A stretch of DNA of 64,000 nt, from NCBI RefSeq assembly GCF_040869045.1, contig NC_090323.1, forward strand, positions 265,054,392-265,118,391. The letters are read 5' to 3'. The position numbers and the translations under genes were made by a program. The notes beneath the pieces are model-generated. The model ran no database searches and had not been told where the DNA came from. It saw nothing but the letters and a program-made list of their open reading frames with translations. This document shows positions 55,464 through 64,000 of this stretch, piece after piece. Every line of letters begins with the position of its first letter. The stretch's first letter is position 1. This DNA is from Eurosta solidaginis. Its lineage: Eukaryota; Arthropoda; Insecta; Diptera; Tephritidae.

Positions 55464-55595
55464 ATGGGCAATAAACCGAGTCTGCCCCGTTACGAGAGAC
55501 TTTACTATTGCAATTATTGTGGTAATAACCATGAAATAGAAAAGTGTCCGTATTTTAAGAATAAACAAAGAGTGAAGAGAAAGCTATTTTATTAA
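55464..55595 (+). CDS. Small zinc-knuckle ORF in the errantivirus leader
   Basis: A 43-codon ORF starts MGNKPSLPRY and contains CNYCGNNHEIEKC, a C-x2-C-x3-H-x4-C knuckle close to the retroviral nucleocapsid pattern, then a basic tail (KNKQRVKRKLF) and TAA. The MG start could allow N-myristoylation. It lies about 80 bp before the gag region in a separate frame with no stop. Errantivirus Gag proteins generally lack a CCHC knuckle, so a separate small ORF carrying one is unusual. It may instead be a displaced piece of gag, or chance. I know of no named equivalent. Confidence 0.5.
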   Translation: MGNKPSLPRYERLYYCNYCGNNHEIEKCPYFKNKQRVKRKLFY

Positions 55596-55631
55596 TTTGG
55601 ATTAAATTAAGGAGGAAATTATTTTATTGTT

Positions 55632-56745
55632 TTGTGCGACATTCTGGAAAGTTTGATAGAGAGTTTTTCTAAGATGACAGTAAATGGAGATAATGATGCT
55701 TCTCTTAGATTGGAGGTCTCGGATTTGAAAAGACAAATCGAGAACCTTACAAGGACAGCAACAGTGACGGATTATAGGACAGAAGAAATAGATCCCCAGA
55801 TTCATTGCGATGAATCTTTGGATGTCATAAAATCTTTTCCTGGAATTTAGTGGTAAACCAACCAAGTATGTTAGCTGGAGGGTGTCAGCTAACAATACAA
55901 TGAGCTTGTACATTAGGGGTAGCCGTAAGTATTTCGCTGCCTTGACAATATTGAGGAACAAGGTAACTAATGAAGCAAATGATATACTTTTAAATCACGG
56001 CACAGTATTGACGCCATATTGGCCCGCCTTGATTTCGCGTATGCTGACAAGACCTGCTCATATTATTGAGCAGGAGATGAGTGTATTGCGTCAGGGCAAT
56101 AACACTATCATTGAATATTATAATAAAGTGAATGAGAAGTTAACCTTACTTATAAATAAAACTATAATGACGTACGGATCAGATAGTGCAGTGACCAAAG
56201 AATTAAATTCTAAATATAGGTGCGATGCGTTACGAATATTTATTACGGGATTAAATGGCAATTTGTCCCAAGTATTGTTTTCACTTTCGCCAAGTGATTT
56301 GCCAAATGCTCTTGCGAAAGCTTAAGAGCTTGAATCAAATAATATGCGAGCGAATTTCGCATTACAGTTTGGAAAAACACCAACTTTTTCGGACATAGTT
56401 AAGGGTAGGTAACAAAATAATTTTAACAACAATTTTAACAATAATTTACGATTTGCACAAAGCCAACCTCGAAGAAATAACTTTGGCAATAACTTGCGGT
56501 TGGGACAAAGCCAACCACAAATTGATTACAACCAAAGGACTGTTCAAGAGCATGATCAACCTTGACCGACACCTATGGATGTCGATCGGAGTATCCAGAT
56601 TCAAAACCGACCACAACAAATGCCAAATAATATTCAAAGTAATTATCGAAATAATTACTTTACAAATAATCAGAGCAATGTGGCTGATAAAAGATCACAT
56701 GCTAGTGCACAGTTAAGTGTTCAACCACCAAACAAAGCACAACGA
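55632..56745 (+). pseudogene. gag: Errantivirus gag, broken
   Basis: The structural protein. An N-terminal segment (SDLKRQIENLTRTATVTD, 55632-55850) ends at a stop. A frameshift near 55850 leads to the main frame (from 55882: YIRGSRKYFAALTILRNKVT, IIEYYNKVNEKLTLLINKT). That frame has stops at 56323-56325, 56410-56412 and 56563-56565, and beyond them an asparagine/glutamine-rich C-terminus (RFAQSQPRRNNFGNN, RLGQSQPQID). No CCHC knuckle is visible. It cannot give a full-length product as it stands. Confidence 0.8.
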
Positions 56746-57402
56746 GTTAGTAATATTGATGAGGACCATTTTTTTCGATCAAAGCTAAGCTTGCCATATA
56801 TCCTGCAATATGACAAAGTTATATGTAAAAATTTTAAAATTTTAATTGATACTGGAGCAACAAGTTGCTACATAAAAGCAGGAATTTATAAAAAATAAAA
56901 ATGAGCTTGCCATATATAAAAGAGTAAAAACCATTAATGGTTATACCATAATAAAATATTACCATCTAATACATTTGTTTGGTATAAAACAGATGTTTTA
57001 TGAGATCGATAATTTGGAATGGATCTCTTAATTGGATTAAATTTTTTAAGGAAAATTAATGCGGTGGTGGATTTTGAAAATAAAAAATTAATAATAAATA
57101 ATAATAGAGAAGAAACCATAATTATTTCGGATATTGAATCTGAAATGGAAGACAGTGAAAATGCTGGCAACAATAATGCAATTTTAAACCCCTTGGGACA
57201 CAGTAGTTCTAAGGCTCCCGCAGAAGCTTTTACCGGCAAAACCAAAAAAATTAAAGCAAACAAATTTAAAGATACAAAGAAAACTGTTAAGAGTAAACAT
57301 TTAAACCCCTTGGGATATACAAGTCCTAAGGCGACCGCCGATGTAACTACCGGCAACAAAAGAGAAAAATATGAAAAGAAAAGTAAAAATTTGAGAATTT
57401 AA
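56746..57402 (+). pseudogene. pol: Errantivirus protease and linker, broken
   Basis: The aspartic protease active site ILIDTGATSCYIKAGI lies at about 56839-56886 and the flap/C-terminal signature DLLIGLNFLRKINAVV follows from 57022. A stop at 56896-56898 and local damage separate them. The frame is the same as the main gag frame and RT. After it comes a linker with repeated LNPLG-x-x-S-K-A modules (57184, 57301, 57399), of which the third is out of frame. Confidence 0.8.
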
Positions 57403-57522
57403 ACCCCTTGGGATACAAAAATCCTAAGGCTCCCGCCGAAGATTTTATCGGCAATATAGTATTAAAAAAATATTTTTCTTCAGGAAGGTACTAAAGCGAC
57501 TTCCGAAGGTGATACCGGCAAT

Positions 57523-58728
57523 ATGGGAAACGAATATCCCACAAAAAATATTTCAGAACATATAATTTTGAAAGCACCAACAGAAATAAATCCAAATAAA
57601 TCCAAAATAAAGAGTAATGAATTAAAAAACAAACAGGGAAGAATTGGAAACAATTTTTTGAAATCCGGAAACATACTGAATAATCTGTGTTTGGAGCTTC
57701 GGGGTTATCTGTCGAAGAAAATAGAGACGAGGTTGTTAAAGAAGAGGAAGCTTAGCACAGCACATAGTGATTTGAATTTAAATTTGCCCTTTCGCACTGA
57801 CATCAAAGCGGAAATACGAACAATTGAGGAAAGACCAGTTGGGTCAAAGCAATACCCTTATCCTATGTCAGTGAACAAATTTGTTAATGAAGAAATTCAA
57901 AATTTGTTGCAAAACGGCATAATTAGGGAAAGTAAAAGTCCATATAACTCTCCAGTGCGGGTTGTTCCAAAAAAGGGAATGAATGAAGATGGAAGTCCAA
58001 AGGTCTTTGATTTTAAAAAACTTAATGAAAAAACAGCATCAGATAGATATCCAATGCCTAATCCGGAAGTAATACTTGCAAATTTGGGAAGATCTAAATA
58101 TTTTTCCACTATTGATTTGGAGTCTGGATTTCACCAGATATTGATGAATGAAAGTGACATAGAGAAAACGGCATTCTCAGTGAATAACGGGAAATATGAA
58201 TTTTTACGAATGCCGTTTGGGTTGAAAAATGCACCGAGTATTTTTCAGCGAGCTATGGATAATGTGTTGAGGGAATTTGTGGGAAACTTTTGCCATGTCT
58301 ATGTCGACGATGTCATAGTTTTTTCAAAGGATTTGGAGGATCACAAAAAACATTTTAGGTCGGTAATTGAAATACTTAAAAAAGCAAACATGAAAATATC
58401 TTCAGAAAAGTCAAAGTTTTACCAAGAAGAGGTAGAATTTTTGGGTTATGTAGTGGCAGAAGATATCATTAAGACAGATCCAAGAAAAATTTAAACAATA
58501 CAAAACTACCCAACACCAAAAACATTACGTCAGTTGAAAGGATTTTTGGGATTGACGGGTTATTATAGGAAGTTTGTGGAAAACTACGCAGTAATAGCAA
58601 AACCATTATCCAAACGTTTACAGGGCGAAAATGGAAGAATTTCGCAGCATTTGTCAAAAAAGAAAATTATTAACCTTGATGAAGAGGGTATCGATGCTTG
58701 CGAAAAATTAAAAAGATTATTATCTTAA
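57523..58728 (+). pseudogene. pol: Errantivirus reverse transcriptase, one nonsense codon
   Basis: The frame 57523-58494 contains SVNKFVNEEIQNLLQNGIIR, YNSPVRVVPKKG, STIDLESGFHQILM, LRMPFGLKNAPSIFQRAMD and the catalytic HVYVDDVIVFSKDLEDH. A TAA at 58492-58494 interrupts it. The same frame continues to 58728 with LRQLKGFLGLTGYYRKFVEN, the RT connection region. This is the best-preserved part of the element. Confidence 0.92.
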
Positions 58729-58771
58729 CATATAGAATTGACACAACAGCCTGATTATAATAAAAAAAATT

Positions 58772-59458
58772 GTGTTGACCACTTATGCTTGGAATGTGGC
58801 TTTAGGGGCCGTATTGTCACAGGAAGGAAACCCTATTGTGTTTATTTCAAAGACATTGAACTCTACAGAATTGAATTATGCTACTAATGAGAAGGAATTG
58901 CTTGCTATAGTGTGGGCGTTAAAAGCTTTACGTAATTATCTTTATGGAGTGAATGATTTGGAAATTCATACCGATCATCAGCCATTGTCGTTTGCAATTT
59001 CCGAAAAAAATCCAAACATTAAAATCAAAAGATGGAGAGCGTTTATTGAAGAATATTCGCCAAAGATTGTTTTTAAACCAGGGGCTACAAATGTCGTTGC
59101 AGACGCATTATCAAGACAGATTTTAAATAATTTATCTACTTCAGAAGAATCAAGTAATTCGGGTGATTCATTAACGGGTACCCAACATTCCACAGAGAGT
59201 AGTGATGAATATCAAATTTATGCAACAAAAAAACCATTAAAACATTTTAAACAGCAAATTTTAATTGATAAAGGGGCAAGAATTACAACGTTGGAAACCA
59301 CCTTCTCATTTGGTAACAAGCGTTTTTTGGTCGAATGCGACTTGCCGGAAAATATAACTCCAGTTTTGACGGAATATTTAAATCCAAAAATAGTAACAGG
59401 AATATTTTGCACACCTGAGGTGCTTTATGAGATTAAAAATGTTTTAAAGGAGGCATAG
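58772..59458 (+). pseudogene. pol: Errantivirus RNase H and tether
   Basis: Shifted one frame relative to RT (the break lies near 58730-58770, where the RNase H start and its first aspartate region are damaged). It contains LGAVLSQEGNPIVFISKTLN, NYATNEKELLAIVWALKALR, DLEIHTDHQPLSFAI and PGATNVVADALSRQ. Ends at a TAG (59456-59458). Confidence 0.88.
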
Positions 59459-60435
59459 CCTACGATGAAATTTTTATATTCGAAGTCATTTCCGAATGAT
59501 ATAACGAATAGAGAGGATCAAGGAATAATTAATGAACAAACTCATAATAGGGCACATAGGAATTATAGAGAAAATATAGCTCTAATTAGACAGCAATACT
59601 ATTGGCCGTTAATGATACAGCAATTTAAGCAATATGTAAAAAATTTTAATATATGTAATAGTAATAAATATGAAAGACACCCAAAACTTATTCCGTTAGG
59701 TGAGGCACCCATTCCAGAGAAAGAAGGGGAACAACTTCATGTTGATATTTTTTTTGCGCAGAAATTGAAATTTCTGACATGTGTGGATTCTTATTCTAAA
59801 TATCTGGTGGTGAAATACATTGAAGATAAGGTAAAATTAGAAGATAAGGTTTTAGAACTTCTACAGACATTCCCAGATGTTAGATGTATAGTTTTAGATA
59901 ATGAACCAGGTTTGAGTAAGACACAATTCAAATCTCTAATAAATAAAAATAAAAATAAAATCTCTAATGGAAAGGTTAAATATACAAATCTATCACTGTA
60001 CGCCACGCCACAGCACTAGCAATGGCCAAATAGAGAGAGTTCATTCAACACTCATAGAAATTTCCTGTTGGTTGAAACAAGAGCACAGTCTAATAACTGA
60101 TTTCGAATCAATTATGAGGGCGGTACAGCAGTATAATAAAACAATACATTCAGTAACAGGTAAACAACCTTGTAATATTTTATTCAATAAAGAAACTCAC
60201 GCTAATATAAGGGATAGACTAAAATCGGTGCAGGAAAATATGTTAAAGCATCATAATAAAAAAAGGCTTCAGAAAAGTTATCACAGGGGTGAGGTTGTAT
60301 AAGAAAAAATATATGGAGAAAGAAATAAATTAAAACCAAGGTACAAAAAGCAGGTAGTAGTGGAAGATTTGGGGAATAAAGTTAAAATACAGAATAGAAA
60401 CAGAATAATTCATAAGGATAATGTTAAAGTTTAAA
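59459..60435 (+). pseudogene. pol: Errantivirus integrase, broken
   Basis: Zinc-finger region HNRAHRNYRENIALIRQQYY with a later single C (NICNSNKYERHP, where the usual first cysteine of the CxxC pair is not present). The catalytic aspartates are in LHVDIFFAQ and IVLDNEPGLS. A frameshift near 59965 precedes the SNGQIERVHSTLIE glutamate segment. A stop at 60300-60302 cuts off the C-terminal domain (KPRYKKQVVVEDLGNKVKIQ), which runs on in the same frame to 60435. Confidence 0.85.
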
Positions 60436-60452
60436 TACGTTATTTTATAGGG

Positions 60453-61966
60453 ATGAAGAAACTCATACAAATATCATTGATATTTTTGAATCTCACTATT
60501 GTCGCGTCGGACATAATTGATTACACCAGAGAAAATTATATATTGGTGGAGGAGGAAGATGCAGCAATTTTTGGAAGTTATGGAACAATATATCACTTAA
60601 CAAATTTATCATTGTTTCATGACGTTGTGGAAAAATATGAATCTGACGAGAAATTAATTGACGATTTGGGAATGGACTTTGAAATACAAATGATAAAAAC
60701 ATTATTAAACCAATTAAAAATTAATAATAATAGACAAAAAAGGGGGATTAATGAGTTGGGAACAGTGTGGAAGTGGATTACAGGTACACCTGACCATGAC
60801 GATTTTATGCAAATAACAAATAAAGTAAATGAGTTAATAGATAATAATAATAAACAATTTACAACCAATTCTCAAATAATAATAAACAATTTACAACCAA
60901 TTCTCAAATATTTAAAACAATAACGGAATTAACACAAATAGTAAAACAACTACAAGGTAGCTCTAATGAAGTGACTTTTTTAAGACAAAGAAACAAACTT
61001 ATAGTCACTGAACTTGAAAACACAATACAGACTATTACATTGTCAAAAGCAGGAATTTTGAACTCTTTAATTTTAGATATGTCGGAACTTCAAGAAATAA
61101 TAAGTAAAGAGCAGATTAATGTAACGATAACAGACGTCGTAGATGTTTCAGAATTTAAGATCACACAAAGTAATAATTTAATAGTTGTTTATATTAAATA
61201 TCCAAAAGTAAATAAGATGTGTAAATTATATAAAACAATAGCTATAGCACAAAATGATGGAAAATTGCTCATTGAAAAAGAAATAATAAAATGTCACAAT
61301 GAATTTTATTCCGTTAAATTTTGTAAAAGAGAATTAAATAATGCTTTTTGTATGATAGGAAAAAATGTCACATACTTATCAAATTTGTTGAATAATAAGC
61401 AAGCAAACTGTACAAAATTAAATAAAGCAAATGAACCCATAAGAATAGTAAAAGATGGAGCTATAATAATTGCAGGAGAACATAAAGTTAATAATCATAC
61501 GCTACAGGGCGTTTATTTGATAACCTTTCAAGATTTGGTTATGATAGATACTGTAAGATATGAAAATCCATCAGGAAAAATTTTAAAAAACCTAAAAGAT
61601 GGACAATTTAAACCATATTTTGTGAAACAGTATGTTGAAACAAAAAATATAGATCTAAGATTGGACAATTTTAATGTACTAACGCCACTTAAGCAAGAAA
61701 TAAAAAGGAATCCCGTTTGGTGGTCATTTACTACTCTTTTGTTCATTAGTGTAATTATATATTTCATTTATAAATTAATCATATGTATTGATTTTAAAAT
61801 TAAGTTGAAAAATTCTAAAGAACAGGAAAAAATTTTGATGAAATTGTCAAATCAAATAAATCACCTTACAACTATATATTCGAAGATGGGACGCTTCGAT
61901 TTAGAAGCGTGGGAGTTAACGCCACCATCCATCCATAGCACTTACCCGCTAAGTAAACAAATATAG
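60453..61966 (+). pseudogene. env: Errantivirus envelope, disrupted by a 32-bp tandem duplication
   Basis: A fusion-type glycoprotein related to the baculovirus F family (known for errantiviruses). Signal peptide MKKLIQISLIFLNLTIVAS; furin-like site RQKR followed by GINELGTVWKWITGTPDHDD; a C-terminal membrane anchor WWSFTTLLFISVIIYFIYKL and a cytoplasmic tail. The first frame (60453-60923) and the second (60971-61966) differ because a 32-bp segment containing AATTTACAACCAATTCTCA is present twice at about 60841-60905. The stop at 61964-61966 lies inside the 3' LTR, as is usual for the group. Confidence 0.88.
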
Positions 61967-62406
61967 CTTCATTGAACCACTTAGGCATATGATTCAAATA
62001 TGTCTTTGCTACACTGGCAATTAGTAACCACATATTTTAATTCTAAACAGGAAGAGCTAAAGTGGATAATATCTCAAATATCCTAAGCTCTGCATTTTTA
62101 ATCTAAACAGAAAAAGCTAAAGTAAATAATAACTCAAATATTCAGTTGGCTATTTTATTGATTTTTCAAGGGCAAGCCATTTCAAGACTAAACCTATTTC
62201 ATCATACTTAAAACCAATTTCATCAAGTAAACATTTAAGCTTCACATTGTTTAGAACTTAAGCACAAAGCAATTGTATGTAGTGGTAAGTAAATAAGTTA
62301 TAAATAAGACAAGATCAATAAAGATTTTTTGAGATTTGATTTGAACCACCAAGCAAGACGGTTTATTTTTTTTAAAAACCTTTCGCGCTTCGTGTAAAAG
62401 TTAAAT
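61914..62406 (+). repeat. Errantivirus 3' LTR
   Basis: Starts AGTTAACGCC after the purine-rich GAAGCGTGGG and ends GTAAAAGTTAAAT, followed by TACATACTAG. About 98.5% identical to the 5' LTR by my count. Confidence 0.92.
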
Positions 62407-62419
62407 TACATACTAGAGA

Positions 62420-62515
62420 TATACGCCGCCGATTTTGGTCGTTTTTCGCACGCCGCTGCCGAATGTCGAAAATATCGGCGCGGCGGCGGCGTCCAGCGCG
62501 ATACTATATTTTCTC
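62420..62515. repeat. GC-rich island with GCCGCCG / CGGCGGCGGC inverted motifs
   Basis: TACGCCGCCGATTTTGGTCG and GCACGCCGCTGCCGAATG are balanced by CGGCGCGGCGGCGGCGTCC, so the segment can fold. It stands out from the AT-rich surroundings and looks like the end of an interspersed repeat. Unassigned. Confidence 0.45.
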
Positions 62516-64000
62516 GCTTAAGACTGTTTAGGCCATTTATTGTTTATGTCGAAAATTGGTCGAAAGTGGTATCAACGGATGCGCATCACTGCCAGTTATA
62601 AGAAACTAATTGCGAAATTTAACTCTTTCTAACTGATCAAAAGTTATTTAAAAAAACAGGCGTTTTCGATGTCAGCTTAACACGCACTTTGCATCACCCA
62701 ATTTACCAAGTTATTAAAACAAAACACTAAAAGAAAGTTTAATAAAAAATTTATATGCCCACTTTGCATATTCTTTTTTTTTCAAAAATTAGTAATGAAC
62801 AATGAATTCAAATAAAATTACCCTCAAGTTTTTAAAAAAAAGCAAATTACCCAAAAAAGGTGCCGATTTAAAAAAAAATTTATATTGCGATTGGTTGAAA
62901 GAATAAGCGAAATTAGTGATGCAAAATCATTTATCCTTAATCCTGATTCTTACCTCATACTTAAGTTGGGGATATATGTACGTTTGAGAAGGGTTTGAAA
63001 AATCACTTGGGCTTACATTCAACCATTTGTTGTTTATTTGCGAAACTACACAATAGCGTCTGAAATGTTAATTTTGATTTTCATACTTCATCCTTCAACA
63101 CCCAAGTCGCCCGGTTTGACATTTCCTCAAGTTGGCGGCTCTATCCAAAACTAGTGCCTTGGAGTGAATAATATTGATTATAGCCTATCAACCAAGTTTA
63201 AATATCACCTACACGTTACGGCTCCTTTTACAAATGTGAATACGTATGTACATATATTTACCAGGTGTGGCTTTGTCCTTCGCAAGAACACTTAAAGTGG
63301 TGAAGTAAAAGCTTTCCCAAGACAGTCGAACTAATGACCGTGTGTGCTACTGTCCTAACGTAGCGGACAGTCGAACTAGTCTGAAAACTGAAGCTATGCG
63401 GTCATCCATAAAGAGCTCTTATATCATAAGGCCAGAAAACCACAGTCAACATCTTTCAACTTAAAATCGGTCGACTTTCATTCTAAAATATCGGTTTGGT
63501 TTAACGAAGACTATTGCAATCAATGTTGTGAAAACAAACGTCTGCAAACTTTGGTCTACATTTTAAAAATTTTATCCAGGGTCCTTGTAAAATTTTAATT
63601 ATATAGATGCGCCGAGGATTATACGATTTTCACCCATTCCGCAATGACATCCACTTATACTGCCTTATCATTTCGAGGGCGGCATCCTAGGCCGAATAGT
63701 CACTCCCTAACGTTTCAAGGTGCTTCTCTGGTATAGCTCGGACGCATAGATCGACAAAAGCATCCGTTGGAAAGTCTTCGTAGCTACGTATAAAGCTTCT
63801 AGGAAAGTGACGTCGACGAAGGTATGAGTTCGAAGTCGCAGTCCTATAGCTTCTGTGCTGGCATATGGTGTGAGGGTCAGGAGACGTGGTAGCGACTGGT
63901 CGTCGGGATTGCTACTGTTCGCACATCGGGAATTGTAGCTCTTAAAAACAGCCGAAAAAACTGGAGGCGCCCTGTGCCACGAGAGCCATGAGTATTTATA
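62516..64000. other. No recognisable gene
   Basis: AT-rich to about 63050, then more mixed sequence. GGACAGTCGAACTA-like text is repeated (63323 and 63365). I find no ORF with a recognisable domain; the last 300 bp are GC-richer and could be part of another repeat. Confidence 0.4.

Larger units (their letters stand above)
51744..62406 (+). mobile_element. Full-length defective errantivirus (gypsy-type LTR retroelement with env)
   Basis: Two LTRs of about 492 bp begin AGTTAACGCC. The flanking TACA at 51740-51743 and 62407-62410 is a 4-bp target duplication, in line with the alternating purine-pyrimidine targets known for gypsy-type elements. Between the LTRs lie gag, protease, RT, RNase H, integrase and env in errantivirus order. 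All the main frames carry stops or frameshifts. The leader contains an insertion of a 2.7-kb composite repeat (52325-55055). Without that insertion the element would be about 7.9 kb, normal for the group. Confidence 0.93.

Overview
This is eukaryotic DNA from a higher fly. It is intron-rich and AT-rich, carries insect-type mobile elements throughout, and has one recognisable host gene. The mix of repeats (an abundant family with GTGGGCGTGG blocks ending near CTCAACTGAGTATAA, a tRNA-derived SINE with a T-rich end, a second SINE with an (AAC)n tail, Helitrons ending in CTAG, an errantivirus) suggests a tephritid fruit fly. That placement rests on my familiarity with such repeats, not on a search.

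Host gene. The minus strand from about 29057 down to 5683 holds most of pebble (pbl, the fly orthologue of the cytokinesis RhoGEF ECT2). Ten exons agree in splice sites, phase and homology. They encode the BRCT repeats (29057-28376, finished at 17011-16880), a basic linker and DH domain (16816-15997 and 11141-10981), the PH domain (10907-10413) and a basic C-terminus (6032-5683). The N-terminal exons lie upstream or were not found. A 1662-bp open block (24240-22579) lies in the large intron. Its ends are splice-site-like and in phase 0, so it can be read as a cassette of 554 codons that would interrupt BRCT2.

Mobile DNA within pbl. The introns and 3' flank hold a 2.7-kb palindromic element (272-2974), two Helitron ends, a retrotransposon with its whole protease-RT segment deleted (6503 to about 9000), a decayed hAT transposon carrying a LINE piece and a SINE with a clean target duplication (11255-14515), a Tc1/mariner fossil split by a LINE tail (17750-19250), hairpin MITEs, SINEs with 12-13 bp target duplications, and degenerate TTCGGGAT-type repeats.

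29-51 kb. I found no host gene. The region holds several copies of the composite GTGGGCGTGG family, a 1.4-kb T-rich tract, a satellite of about 130-bp monomers (35345-38470) with a five-monomer higher-order pattern, SINEs and several RNase H-bearing LINE fragments.

51.7-62.4 kb. A full-length but defective errantivirus (LTR-gag-pol-env-LTR, TACA target duplication) occupies this part. A 2.7-kb copy of the satellite-bearing composite repeat sits in its 5' leader, in opposite orientation to the 34-38.6 kb copy. A 43-codon zinc-knuckle ORF lies upstream of gag. The last 1.6 kb has no gene I can recognise.
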